A stretch of 64,000 nucleotides of DNA from an uncultured Paracoccaceae bacterium (GTDB taxonomy: Bacteria > Pseudomonadota > Alphaproteobacteria > Rhodobacterales > Rhodobacteraceae). How positions within the stretch are numbered: position 1 is the first letter of the stretch; every line of letters begins with the position of its first letter. Made by a program: the position numbers and the translations under genes. The DNA is taken from positions 620,001-684,000 of the forward strand of contig CATOSB010000011.1 in NCBI GenBank assembly GCA_951812305.1, given 5' to 3'. Positions 1 to 8,897 of this stretch are shown piece by piece. The notes under the pieces were generated by a model. The model saw only the letters and a list, made by a program, of their open reading frames with translations, ran no database searches and was not told the origin of the DNA.

Positions 1-1175
1 TTGCCGTCGTTTGGCAACGATCCGGGCGCGACGACCTCGACCTCGCCCCGCAATTTCAACACATCGGCCACGGCAGACTTCATGGCGCTCAGATCATCAG
101 GCACCTCGGCCAGTTCAACCTGCACCGCCATCACATCCCGCGCACCGTCGCGCGTCACCACCACCCGGGCCTTTTCAACACCGGCAAGCTTTCTTACCAG
201 CGCCGCCACCTGTTCGGGGCGCACAAACATGCCCTTTACCTTGGTTGTCTGGTCCGCACGGCCCATCCACCCCTTGATTCGCATGTTAGTGCGTCCACAA
301 GGCGACTCACCGGGAAGAATGGCAGATAAGTCCCCGGTCGCAAAACGAATGAGCGGATAGTCGGGGTTCAGCGTCGTCACCACCACCTCGCCAACTTCTC
401 CAACCGGCACCGGATCACCGGTGCCGGGGCGCACGATTTCCACGATCACGCCCTCATCAACGATCATCCCTTCCATCGGCGGGCTTTCATAAGCCACATT
501 GCCCAGATCAGCCGTGCCATAGTTTTGCAGACACAGAATGCCGCGATCCGCATATTCCTGCCGAACCGCCGGGAAAAGCGGCCCGCCACCGACGACGGCC
601 TTGGTGATCTTCAGCGTCAGACCCATCTCGTCAGACCGATCCAGCAGCACTTTCAGGTAATCCGGCGTCCCGGCATAGGCCGTCACTCCAACGTGATGCG
701 CGGCTTCAACCTGCAATCCGGTCTGCCCGGTGCCCGCGGGCAACACCGCTGCGCCAACCGCCCGTGCGCCATTTTCAAAGATCAGCCCAGCCGGTGTCAG
801 GTGATAGCTGAAACAGTTCTGCACAATGTCGCCGGCCCCGATCCCCGCCGCATTCAAAAACCGCCCCACGCGCCACCAGTCATGGCTGACACCGCCGGGT
901 TCATAGATCGGCCCCGGGCTTTGGAAGTAATGCACGACGTTGCTGACCTCGATGCCACCAAAGGGCGGTCGCACTTTTTGCCAGTCCACCAGATCAGATT
1001 TTCTAAGCAACGGCAGCGTGGGCAATTCGTCCAGGCTTTGAATATCCGCCGCCGCCGCGCGCCAGCTGTCCGGCGCGACGGTAATCGCCGCCAGCCGTTC
1101 CTTCAGCGCCGCCGTTTGCGCGGCCACGCGCGCATCCTGACCGCGCGTTTCCAGATCGTCATAAAAGCCCGTCAT
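1..1175 (-). CDS. Phenylacetate-CoA ligase (PaaK)-like AMP-forming enzyme, C-terminus beyond the window
   Basis: The minus strand is open from an ATG at 1173-1175 to the window edge, with an AGGACG ribosome-binding site just upstream. The protein (about 390 residues visible) follows the PaaK/coenzyme F390 synthetase fold: an N-terminal WRAAAADI / LPLLRKSDL stretch, a central nucleotide-binding region with YGTADLGN and GEVGEVVVTTL, and the C-terminal hinge reading PLIRFATGDLS followed by GRADQTTKVKGMFV. Family members activate an aryl or acyl acid to its CoA thioester through an acyl-adenylate in the cytoplasm. The usual Ser/Thr/Gly-rich phosphate-binding loop is replaced by FQSPGPIYEPGG, as in a PaaK-like subgroup of unknown substrate, so phenylacetate itself is not assured. 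It is transcribed divergently from the 1296 gene. Confidence 0.85.
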   Translation of the reverse strand, partial: MTGFYDDLETRGQDARVAAQTAALKERLAAITVAPDSWRAAAADIQSLDELPTLPLLRKSDLVDWQKVRPPFGGIEVSNVVHYFQSPGPIYEPGGVSHDWWRVGRFLNAAGIGAGDIVQNCFSYHLTPAGLIFENGARAVGAAVLPAGTGQTGLQVEAAHHVGVTAYAGTPDYLKVLLDRSDEMGLTLKITKAVVGGGPLFPAVRQEYADRGILCLQNYGTADLGNVAYESPPMEGMIVDEGVIVEIVRPGTGDPVPVGEVGEVVVTTLNPDYPLIRFATGDLSAILPGESPCGRTNMRIKGWMGRADQTTKVKGMFVRPEQVAALVRKLAGVEKARVVVTRDGARDVMAVQVELAEVPDDLSAMKSAVADVLKLRGEVEVVAPGSLPNDG

Positions 1176-1218
1176 TCAATCGTCCTTTTGCAGGTGCGGC
1201 GAATCATCGCCGTGTCAT

Positions 1219-1235
1219 TGTACGCAATCGTATAC
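1219..1235. promoter_or_regulatory. Possible operator between divergent genes
   Basis: TGTACGCAATCGTATAC is an imperfect palindrome (GTACG / CGTATAC arms) in the 120-bp gap between the CoA ligase and the 1296 gene. GntR- or TetR-type repressors often bind such sites in divergent promoters of acid-catabolism genes. No regulator gene is visible here, so this is a weak inference. Confidence 0.3.
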
Positions 1236-1295
1236 CGACGTGGTTTGTGGTACATTCTCTGTTGTGAATATGTCCTTAGCTAACGGTGTGCCCTC

Positions 1296-2144
1296 ATGAC
1301 CGCCCCTGAATTTGTTGTCGACAGCAGCCTGACTATCGAACAGATCGACCGCCGCATCACGTTCATCGACGATTTGCAGATAATGGAGGCCGATTTTTCC
1401 GATCTTCAGCTGCACACGCCCGTTGAAGTCAACCAGTTCTACGACCGGCTGGAGGATCGCATCGCCGAAACCGGAGAGGAGCTCTGGTTCTTCCTCGTCA
1501 ACTATTCCAACTGCCGGATCGATCCCGAGGCATGGTGGGACTATTCCCGTCGTGGCAAAACTCTCAACCTCGCCCATTCGATGGGTTCCGTGCGCTATGA
1601 CGCGACAGAGGCCACCCGTCGCCAGATCGAACGCGATGCCGGGACCGAGCGGTTTGATGCAAATCTTTTCACCAACCGCGACAGCGCGCTGGAACGTATC
1701 AAGACATTCAAATCCAAACGCATCAAGAAAATCATCCACGAGCCCAACTATACCCGCGCCGATTTTGAACCCCGGGTCAGCTTCATCGAAGACGCCCGGA
1801 TCATGGATATCGACCTGTCTGATATCACGTTTTTCCACTCCAAAGATGTGGACGATTTCTATGACTTCCTGCAAGAGAAACTAGAGGCGACAGGGCGTCG
1901 CTGGTACTATCTGATCAACTACAACAATTGCCAGATCATGCCCGAGGCATGGGTACAGTGGGCCCAGCGTGGCAAGGCGTTCAACATTGCGGGGTCCGAG
2001 GGCACGGTCCGGTATGAGGCCGGTCAGGACACCGAAGAAGAAATCCGTATGCGGGCGCAGTCCCAGGATTTCCGCCCCAACATCCTGCGAACCCGCGAGG
2101 ACGCGCTGGCGCGGATCGATCAGATGAAACGGGATGGGTACTGA
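1296..2144 (+). CDS. Internally duplicated protein of unknown function (two copies of one domain)
   Basis: 282 residues, ATG start, intact. The two halves align along their whole length: residues about 20-135 and 155-275 both run through an ID/AD-x-SD motif, a FYD-x-L segment, a W/Y-F-x-L-x-NY-x-NC core, PEAW, a RGK-x-x-N helix start, a G-[ST]-VRY strand, and a final [NT]R-[DE]-x-AL-x-RI helix. The alternating beta/alpha pattern and the strand ending in VRY are reminiscent of STAS/SpoIIAA-like domains, but I cannot assign the family from motifs alone. There is no signal peptide or membrane segment, so it is probably cytoplasmic. The nearest neighbour is the divergent CoA ligase; no downstream partner is visible before 2429. 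Confidence 0.8.
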   Translation: MTAPEFVVDSSLTIEQIDRRITFIDDLQIMEADFSDLQLHTPVEVNQFYDRLEDRIAETGEELWFFLVNYSNCRIDPEAWWDYSRRGKTLNLAHSMGSVRYDATEATRRQIERDAGTERFDANLFTNRDSALERIKTFKSKRIKKIIHEPNYTRADFEPRVSFIEDARIMDIDLSDITFFHSKDVDDFYDFLQEKLEATGRRWYYLINYNNCQIMPEAWVQWAQRGKAFNIAGSEGTVRYEAGQDTEEEIRMRAQSQDFRPNILRTREDALARIDQMKRDGY

Positions 2145-2428
2145 TAGCTTGCGAGTTTTGTGAGTGTGAAGGACGTTGTCCCACAAAGCGATCAATTTTG
2201 GCTTAGAATCCAAACTCACCTGACCAGCGTCACGTGATTTCTGCGGAGCAGAATGAGAAGTTGTGAGTCGGTTGGCAGAAACGGTTGATCTCGCCTGGTG
2301 CAGAAACGTATGAGTATTGGTACGTCTCGTCGTGATAGTTGACTCGGTGCACTGCGGGTTCGTGTTATTGTGCGTTAAAGAAAACCATCGCTCCGCACCA
2401 TACATATTAAGCAATTGGGCATATTACC

Positions 2429-2867
2429 ATGTTTGAGAACAAAGAGCCTTACCTCGGCCTGATAAGCTACCTTTCGCTGTCCAAGCTTGAGCAACTTTAC
2501 GGAAATTTGGAGCCAATGTCAGGCATGACGACAACTGAGACAAGCGAAACAATGGTCAAGGGTGACCTAAATGCGAAGCTTTCCGGTCTCTTAGGTTTTC
2601 TTTCTGGTCAAGCGAGCGGAGGTGGCGAGCGAAGGATGGTCAGAGTTCGAGAAGGCGAACAAAATCCCTTTAGCAAGCTGTCAGATACGATAGCGAACTT
2701 TAGGAAAAGGAACGCGATTGCCGACCTGCAAGATTGCATAAAGAACAGGGATACTCCGAAAGAGGCCATTCTATATTCGTTGTCGGCGACCTTTGCGATT
2801 GATGAAGGCCCTACAAACACTAAATATGTCGAAGCCGAAAAGGCTAAAGAAGAGGCGGTTCCCGTTG
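2429..2867 (+). pseudogene. Hypothetical gene cut off by IS256 copy 1
   Basis: An ATG at 2429 opens a reading frame of about 146 residues of host sequence (starting MFENKEPYLGLISYLS). It then runs into the left end of the IS256 element at 2868 and stops inside it at 2902. The host part has an N-terminal LSLSKLEQLYGNL helix, a Gly/Ser-rich middle and a C-terminal LYSLSATFAID strand. I do not recognise the family. The gene has lost its 3' end. The sequence right of the IS (4254-4435) may be its C-terminus, but no target-site duplication links the two, so that is not established. Confidence 0.6.
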
Positions 2868-4253
2868 GAGTTATGGCTGAATCTGGTGTTCGCGTGGTTT
2901 GAGTGTTGGCGGTGCATCTGTTTGGATTGTTTTTGCAAAAACCCAATCCGACCCAAGAAGGACGCACCACCATGGACGAGACTAACATCGTTGAATTTGC
3001 CGGTCGAGAGGTCAGCCTTGATCCGTTGACTGAGCTTTTGCGCACGGGCGCGCAGGCTCTGATCCAAGCCGCCGTTCAAACTGAGCTTGCGGAATTGATG
3101 GATCGCTTTGCTCACCTCAAAACACCAGACGGGCGCGCCGGGGTGGTACGTAATGGCAGTCATCCCGCCCGTGAAATCCAAACGGGTGTTGGACCTGTGA
3201 CCGTAGAGATTCCAAAGATACGCTCGAAAACCGGCAAGCCAGTGAGTTTCCGCTCCGCGCTCGTACCGCCCTACGTGCGCAAGACCAAGACGCTGCAGGC
3301 TGCGATCCCCTGGCTCTACCTCAAAGGCATTTCCACTGGCGAAATGGGAACGGCGCTGAAGGGTTTGCTCGGGGCTAATGCCACCGGATTTTCGGCCAAA
3401 ACAGTTGCCAGATTGAAGGCCGAATGGGCCGCTGAATACAGGGCGTGGCGCACCGCAGACCTGTCCCAAGACGAGTGGGTCTACATCTGGGCCGACGGTA
3501 TTCACAGTGGCTTACGCGGCGAGGATCACAAGTTGTGCGCGCTGGTCGTGATCGGCGTAAATACCCGTGGTCAGAAACAATTTCTGGCAATCGAGGACGG
3601 CACTCGTGAAAGCACACAGAGCTGGAGGGAGGTTCTAATCGGCCTCAGAGAACGCGGTCTCAACACTCCAAAATTGGCCATCGGAGACGGTGCTCTGGGA
3701 TTCTGGGCCGCTCTTGAAGAAACCTATCCGGGCACACCTCAACAACGCTGCTGGGTGCATAAGACGGGCAACGTCCTCAACTGTTTTCCCAAGTCCACCC
3801 AGCCAAAAGCCAAAACGATGCTGCACGATATCTGGCGCGCTGAAACGCGCAAGTCAGCTGAACAAGCGTTCGATCTCTTCGTGAAAACGTTTGAAGACAA
3901 GTACCCCAAAGCCACCGCCTCGCTTCAGAAAGATCGAACCGAACTGCTGGCATTCTACGATTTTCCCGCAATGCATTGGCAAAGCATCCGAACGACCAAT
4001 CCAATTGAATCCGCCTTTGCCACGATCCGTCATCGCACCAAGCGCTCAAAGGGCTGTCTGGCCCGCGACGGCATGCTCCACATGATCTTCAAACTGGGGC
4101 AGTGCGCCGAACAAAACTGGCGCAAACTTCGCGGCTTCAATCATCTCGCCGACGTCATCCAAGGCGTCAATTTCAAAGACGGCATCAAGCAAACCCAGAC
4201 CGAAACCGCCGCCGCATGAAAGATCCCGCAAACACCAGATTTGACAATAACTC
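2868..4253 (+). mobile_element. IS256-family element, copy 1
   Basis: The terminal inverted repeats are visible. The left end reads GAGTTATGGCTGAATCTGG, and the right end, read inward, is GAGTTATTGTCAAATCTGG. Both continue into GTGTTcGC or GTGTTTGC. The element is about 1,386 bp with one transposase gene. The flanks (ending CCCGTTG on the left, starting AACCATTT on the right) show no 8-bp duplication, so this copy is probably a recombination product and not a simple insertion. Confidence 0.85.
2972..4219 (+). CDS. IS256-family (Mutator-type) transposase, copy 1
   Basis: 415 residues from the ATG at 2972, which follows an AAGAAGGAC ribosome-binding site; a longer frame begins at 2903 but lies in the terminal region. 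The protein has the family's N-terminal alpha-helical region, the DGIHSG catalytic block, the VIG-x-N strand, the DGALGFWAAL motif, the CWVHK signature and the late NPIESAFATIRHRT stretch with the catalytic Glu. It appears complete. The amino-acid sequence is identical to the copy at 56234-57481 on the other strand. Confidence 0.93.
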   Translation: MDETNIVEFAGREVSLDPLTELLRTGAQALIQAAVQTELAELMDRFAHLKTPDGRAGVVRNGSHPAREIQTGVGPVTVEIPKIRSKTGKPVSFRSALVPPYVRKTKTLQAAIPWLYLKGISTGEMGTALKGLLGANATGFSAKTVARLKAEWAAEYRAWRTADLSQDEWVYIWADGIHSGLRGEDHKLCALVVIGVNTRGQKQFLAIEDGTRESTQSWREVLIGLRERGLNTPKLAIGDGALGFWAALEETYPGTPQQRCWVHKTGNVLNCFPKSTQPKAKTMLHDIWRAETRKSAEQAFDLFVKTFEDKYPKATASLQKDRTELLAFYDFPAMHWQSIRTTNPIESAFATIRHRTKRSKGCLARDGMLHMIFKLGQCAEQNWRKLRGFNHLADVIQGVNFKDGIKQTQTETAAA

Positions 4254-4435
4254 AACCATTTCTGGGCAACGTGTTCTCGTCTTTTCACGGTCAAGGAGGA
4301 CAACTCACGCGGCATACTGTTCAAAATACAGAGACCGGTGAGAGGAAAAAAATCGACACGTACGATGACGTGCAAGACAGCACAGTTGGAAACGCAATAC
4401 GCGACGGCTGTTTTGTCGAAATCGATTTGCCCTAG
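4254..4435 (+). pseudogene. C-terminal fragment of an unidentified gene
   Basis: Directly after the IS256 right end an open frame of about 60 codons reads TQPFLGNVFSSFHGQGG and onward to FVEIDLP and a TAG stop. It has no start of its own outside the IS and so looks like the 3' end of a gene that lost its front part. It is duplicated at 56018-56199. Family unknown. Confidence 0.5.
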
Positions 4436-4577
4436 ATGGCAACCGGGCGCAGCGCAATTGCCGCGCCCACCCTCAGTACTAGTCAGAAAACCGCCAAGAT
4501 TACTATATCTTAAGCAACTCCGCCTGCGTGCGAGTGCGCTGCAAAAACAAATCAAAATCGAACAAAGGAGAAGACAA

Positions 4578-4970
4578 ATGCAACTTGCGCTGCGTAGATC
4601 ACAAGCCTCAACCGGACTACTTTCCAAATCCGTGCAGTTCTCTCTACACGCTAAGGTGCAACTTTCTGACACCGAAGCGGCCAACGTCAAGAAATACAAG
4701 ATTGGCAGCGAGATTGTCTATTCGAAGGACCGCATGGGATACAATCCCCACAGCAATGACACCGCGGGTGGCATGGTTCGAAATCTGGCCGCTATTGCCG
4801 CCGCCATCACCATAACGGTAGACGATTTGATGCGAGGCAAGACCGTCAACTGCAAAGACATCATGGAAATGATGGCTATCGAAGATCAGGTCAAAGGGGC
4901 CTGCGAAAACTTCAAAGCCATGCTGGATGCCGCTGCCAATTTCGACGGCGAAGAAGCAATCGACTTCTAA
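4578..4970 (+). CDS. 130-aa conserved companion of the downstream ATPase, function unknown
   Basis: An ATG at 4578 lies 7 nt after a strong AAAGGAG site, and the stop overlaps the next gene's start (TAATG). The protein has a basic N-terminus, a beta-rich segment (QFSLHAKVQLSD, YKIGSEIVYSKDR), and a helical C-terminal half with ITITVDDLMRGKTV and CKDIMEMMAIEDQVK, ending acidic. No membrane segment is apparent. The overlap with the 847-aa ATPase implies translational coupling and a shared role, perhaps as a specificity or adaptor subunit; this is inference. A complete second copy lies at 55483-55875 without the ATPase. Confidence 0.75.
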   Translation: MQLALRRSQASTGLLSKSVQFSLHAKVQLSDTEAANVKKYKIGSEIVYSKDRMGYNPHSNDTAGGMVRNLAAIAAAITITVDDLMRGKTVNCKDIMEMMAIEDQVKGACENFKAMLDAAANFDGEEAIDF

Positions 4971-7513
4971 TGGCTGGCTGGATTGGACGCTTTCTGTCCA
5001 ATTTCGGTGGGTCGGTCGGAGTTTCGTCCGGGCAAGACGAGCATTCGACCGCCCGCCGATTATTCGCCGAGGTTGCGAAAATATTCGACCCGGCGAATTA
5101 CACCTCCACCGACATTTTTGACTATGCCATCGAGATGGCATTCGACCTTTCGGTCGAGTTCGACATCACCGAGAATGTGCCGCTGGTTCATGCGTTGGCG
5201 GATTGTCTGGAACCCTTAATCATTTCCAACGCCATCCTTCCACCCGAAGTCAATTGGGACAACGTAGACCACCAAGGCGAAGAAGGTTTGATGCTGCGAC
5301 GCTATCTTGAGCGGCACAAGCGGTTCCATGCCAATTTCGCCGTCAACAACGCCCGGTTTCGAAACGGCATTCACGAATTATTCTCACCCATTTTGTCTGA
5401 CCTGCCTGATCTATCGACAGAGGAGCAGGACACATCTAGGGGCTTCGGGATCGCACTGGGTGACCTGTTGCGCGACCACCGGGCCAATTTAGACCAATTG
5501 ATCCGTGTGCCTTTCAATCCAGACCTGCAAGAAGCCCGGTTGTTTGAGGACCTGCGGGATACGGCTGAGGGCAATATTTGTGCAGTCAGCGGCATTGATC
5601 GACGCAACGCTCCGTCCAGTCCGCATCGCTACCGAATGCCCAGGGACTTCACCGGCAGCCGTCAGGACTGCGCGGACGCCTTTCTGCGTTTTACCCCGTT
5701 CAAGAAGTTACTCAAAACACCGTTACCGTTCACGGTGCCAAGGGAAGCGCGGTTTGAGCACACTCACATTGTCGGAGGCACGGGCCACGGGAAAACCCAG
5801 CTGCTTTCACATTTTATTCTGCGCGATCTTGTCGATATCGCTTTGGGGCGCCGCAAGTCACTTGTCGTAATCGACAGCCAGGGCGATCTGATACGCAAAA
5901 TTTCTTCCATGCTTTTGTTCAATCCCGGCGGCGGCAATGGCATGGACGAAAAATTGGTGATCATCGACCCACACGACATTGATCACCCGACCGCCATTAA
6001 CATCTTCCACATCGATCAAGATCGGCTCAACCGGTACGGCCCCGCCGAACGGGAACGGGTTTTCAACGGCGCGGTCGAACTCTACGAGCACTTCTTTGCT
6101 GGGTTGCTGGGCGCGGATTTGACCCAAAAACAAGGCGTTGCCTTTTCATATTTGGCACGGCTGATGCTGGAAATGCCAAACGCCACTTTGCTGACCTTGC
6201 GCGACTTGATGGACGACCCGGAGCCGTTCCGGGACCAGATTGCCCAATTGTCAGGTTCATCGCGAATGTTTTTTGAGCGGGAATTCCTCACCAAATCATT
6301 CGCACAAACACGACGTCAAATCTCTCACCGGCTGTGGAGCATTCTCGCAATTCCCGCCTTTGAACGCATGTTCAGCCAGACGGAACACAAGGTCGACCTG
6401 TTCGATCTTCTCAATTCTGGAAAAGTCATTCTAATCAACACGTCTCAGGCACTTCTTAAGAAAGAAGGTTCGGCGATATTCGGCAAATTCTTCATGGCCG
6501 CAATCTCGCAGGCTATTGGTGAGCGGGCAGTTCTGCCCGAAGACCAACGCACAGAAACCATCATCTATCTGGACGAAGCTCAAGAATACGCCAATGAGAG
6601 CCTTGAGGTATTGCTCAATCAAGGGCGCAAGTACAAAGCAGGAATTGTGATCGCCCATCAGTTTCAAGACCAGCTCAATGCCATGACCCGCCAGACGCTA
6701 CTGGCCAATGCGTCAATAAAGATCGTTGGCGGTCTGTCTCACAAGGACAATCAGGCCTTCGCGCGCGAGATGGGGACGGACACTGAGTTTCTCTCCTCCT
6801 TAACCAAACACGAAAGCAGCACTGAATTTGGTCTCTGGATCAAACACCAAATTCCGCAGGCGCTTCGGCTGAAAGTGCCGTTTGGATTGCTCGAAAGCGC
6901 GGTTCGCTTGGATGGCGAAGGAAAACAGGCCCAGCTCGTCCTCAACCGCCGTCTCTATGCGGCCGCACCGGCACTGACCGCAGCTTTGGACATCACACCA
7001 ACTGTGACCGGCGACCCACCAACCGAGGGGCGCGGTGGCTCCCAACACCGAGAGCTACAACAACTAATCAAACGCATTGGCCATGATCTAGGACTTGGGG
7101 CGCAAATTGAAGCCAAATGCCAACGAGGCGTCGGTGCTATTGACGTGCTGTTGACCGGCGAGCAAACCGCCATCGCGGTCGAAATTTCAATCAAGACATC
7201 GCCAGAACACGAAGTCGAGAACCTTCGTAAATGCCTCCAAGAGGATGTCGACCTAGTGTTGTGCGTCTCGCCTAACGATCACCACCGCCTTGCCATCCAA
7301 AACCTTTCTCTTGAGGCCTTGCCGCAATCCCAATCCAATCGGATCAAATTTCTCAATCCCAGCGCGTTGGGCCGCTACTTGACCCAATTCGATGAGCGGG
7401 AAACAACACTTATCCGTGGCTATGAGGTCGCCGTAAGAACCGCCCCAGGCGATCCAGATGATATTGCATATCGCGAGAACCGCCTAAAACGCTTGCTCAA
7501 TGAAAATTTTTGA
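4970..7513 (+). CDS. VirD4/TraG/HerA-like ATPase with a nuclease-like C-terminal domain
   Basis: 847 residues, start ATG overlapping the stop of the 130-aa gene. The N-terminal 250 residues are an unassigned helical region. The P-loop GGTGHGKT lies at about residues 267-275, followed by VVIDSQGDLI and VIIDPHD, and the Walker B segment IIYLDEAQEY is near residue 533. This is the layout of type IV coupling proteins and HerA/FtsK-type DNA pumps. From about residue 700 a separate domain contains GAIDVLL and IAVEISIKT, a D-x(n)-E-x-S pattern that could be a PD-(D/E)XK-type nuclease fold. No transmembrane anchor is evident and no relaxase or mating-pair genes are nearby. A DNA-translocating defence or processing role is as plausible as conjugation. 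Confidence 0.8.
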   Translation: MAGWIGRFLSNFGGSVGVSSGQDEHSTARRLFAEVAKIFDPANYTSTDIFDYAIEMAFDLSVEFDITENVPLVHALADCLEPLIISNAILPPEVNWDNVDHQGEEGLMLRRYLERHKRFHANFAVNNARFRNGIHELFSPILSDLPDLSTEEQDTSRGFGIALGDLLRDHRANLDQLIRVPFNPDLQEARLFEDLRDTAEGNICAVSGIDRRNAPSSPHRYRMPRDFTGSRQDCADAFLRFTPFKKLLKTPLPFTVPREARFEHTHIVGGTGHGKTQLLSHFILRDLVDIALGRRKSLVVIDSQGDLIRKISSMLLFNPGGGNGMDEKLVIIDPHDIDHPTAINIFHIDQDRLNRYGPAERERVFNGAVELYEHFFAGLLGADLTQKQGVAFSYLARLMLEMPNATLLTLRDLMDDPEPFRDQIAQLSGSSRMFFEREFLTKSFAQTRRQISHRLWSILAIPAFERMFSQTEHKVDLFDLLNSGKVILINTSQALLKKEGSAIFGKFFMAAISQAIGERAVLPEDQRTETIIYLDEAQEYANESLEVLLNQGRKYKAGIVIAHQFQDQLNAMTRQTLLANASIKIVGGLSHKDNQAFAREMGTDTEFLSSLTKHESSTEFGLWIKHQIPQALRLKVPFGLLESAVRLDGEGKQAQLVLNRRLYAAAPALTAALDITPTVTGDPPTEGRGGSQHRELQQLIKRIGHDLGLGAQIEAKCQRGVGAIDVLLTGEQTAIAVEISIKTSPEHEVENLRKCLQEDVDLVLCVSPNDHHRLAIQNLSLEALPQSQSNRIKFLNPSALGRYLTQFDERETTLIRGYEVAVRTAPGDPDDIAYRENRLKRLLNENF

Positions 7514-7906
7514 CACCAAAATTGAGCCACTTAATTTAGGTAAATCATATCCTTGGCTGGGTCACTCTATCGGTGTTTCGCCATTTGATTCCCGTTATCC
7601 GCGCACGGTCCCTGCTCACACCTCTTCCTAAAACTGCGCCACGTCTTTACCACACCGGCCATTCGCCGTCGCAGCAAAATCGATAAAATTACATTTTGCG
7701 GGACGTTGCCGTCTTTGTGCAAATGGGGGCTTTTAGCCTACTCAGTTCGACGCCATAGCCGCTCGAATTATACGCCTAATGTGTTTAGTGGCCTGGTACA
7801 TGGGAGGGCAGAGATATTTTTCCCGAAATTCGATGTTTGATGAGGCTCGCACAAATCCGTATCTATTACTCTACTGCGACAACCATTGATCGCATCGGAG
7901 GAATTG
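7514..7906. other. 393-bp gap without a recognisable gene
   Basis: I see no open frame with family features. The sequence is mixed in composition. The last 20 bp carry a good ribosome-binding site (GGAGGA) for the phosphatase start at 7907. Confidence 0.5.
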
Positions 7907-8671
7907 ATGCGTTTGCCCCGTTTGTTCTCGCGTCGCGCCCGTCGGCCAACGGCTGCCCAGCCGGAATTCACAGCATCAATTCAACCAGAAACGAACTTCA
8001 TCGCCATCGGCGACATTCATGGCGAATACGAACTCCTTAGAAAAACGATCGACAGCGTCCGCGAAGTGGAACCGACAACTCCGATTATTTGTGTCGGCGA
8101 CTATATTGATCGCGGGGAAGACTCCGCAGGCGTCCTTAGATTTCTTCATCAAAGCGTCAGTAGCAGCAAAAATAGCGTTTCTTGTCTCCTCGGCAATCAC
8201 GAGCATATGTGCCTTCGGTTCCTCAATGACCCAAACGGGCATGGCCCCACTTGGTTCCGGTATGGAGGTTTGCAAACATTGGCGAGTTTCGGGGTCGGTC
8301 ATGACGGTGGTAGCCAGACTGTTGTTCGAGATAAGCTGGCAGAAGCTATGGGGAAGGACCTCATCGCCTGGCTTGAATCACTTCCGGCCTATTGGATTTC
8401 TGGGAATGTCGCGGTGACCCATGCTGGCGCTGATCCATACCAACCCATTCACACCCAGTCGCGGCGCTCACTCTTGTGGGGGCATCCCGGCTTTGAGACG
8501 GCTCCGCGCATGGATGGCATTTGGATTGTCCATGGCCATACAATTATTGATGAGCCGGTGGTCACCCCGGGCAGAATTGTGATCGACACAGGCGCCTATG
8601 CGACCGGGCGATTGACGGCGGCGAAAGTGTCGCGCGATGGCGTTTCATTCATGACAATCCCACGCGATTGA
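7907..8671 (+). CDS. PPP-family metallophosphoesterase (serine/threonine phosphatase-like)
   Basis: 254 residues from the ATG at 7907, chosen because GGAGGA lies 6 nt upstream; a TTG in frame at 7886 is less likely. The protein carries the three metal-binding signatures of calcineurin-like PPP phosphatases: GDIHG (residues 35-39), GDYIDRG (64-70) and GNHE (96-99). THAGADP and HGHT follow in the C-terminal half, so the active site is complete. Such bacterial enzymes dephosphorylate Ser/Thr or Tyr residues or small phosphoesters in the cytoplasm. Its place just before the polysaccharide export gene recalls phosphatases that accompany BY-kinases in exopolysaccharide loci, but the gene has its own spacing and the link is inferred. 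Confidence 0.9.
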   Translation: MRLPRLFSRRARRPTAAQPEFTASIQPETNFIAIGDIHGEYELLRKTIDSVREVEPTTPIICVGDYIDRGEDSAGVLRFLHQSVSSSKNSVSCLLGNHEHMCLRFLNDPNGHGPTWFRYGGLQTLASFGVGHDGGSQTVVRDKLAEAMGKDLIAWLESLPAYWISGNVAVTHAGADPYQPIHTQSRRSLLWGHPGFETAPRMDGIWIVHGHTIIDEPVVTPGRIVIDTGAYATGRLTAAKVSRDGVSFMTIPRD

Positions 8672-8897
8672 TCAAATAAGTTAACAAAAACGCAATAATG
8701 TTGCGATTTTGGCACTTGCGCAAAAAACAAAGGCCCAACCGATAGGTGTGAGTGCCGCAATGTCAGGCAATTCAGATAAATAACCTGTGGATAAACTTGC
8801 TTCGAGCGCGGGGCAGCCGCTATGTGGAGCGTTCAACCGGAATATGCGTGCGCCTGTGAATTAATTCGCAGAGTTTCGGGAACAAGGGCTATGACTC

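Larger units (their letters stand above)
2868..4973. repeat. Left arm of a 2.1-kb inverted duplication (partner 55480-57585)
   Basis: The whole stretch from the IS256 left end to the first bases of the ATPase gene recurs in inverted orientation at 55480-57585. It includes the transposase, the following gene fragment and the 130-aa gene, with the same predicted proteins in both arms. The match stops at the IS end on one side and at a GGCTGG/CCAGCC microhomology on the other. Confidence 0.9.

Noticed and set aside
525..1283. Plus-strand frame of 252 codons
   Set aside because: Lies opposite the CoA ligase and is explained as its shadow.
1881..2414. Minus-strand frame of 177 codons over the duplicated-domain gene and the following gap
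   Set aside because: Overlaps the well-supported plus-strand gene and shows no protein-like pattern.
4970..7513. Conjugative transfer region
   Set aside because: Only a coupling-protein-like ATPase is present; no relaxase, oriT or mating-pair genes were seen.
8786..8794. Perfect DnaA box TGTGGATAA upstream of the export gene
   Set aside because: A single isolated nonamer without iterons or AT-rich DNA is compatible with chance.
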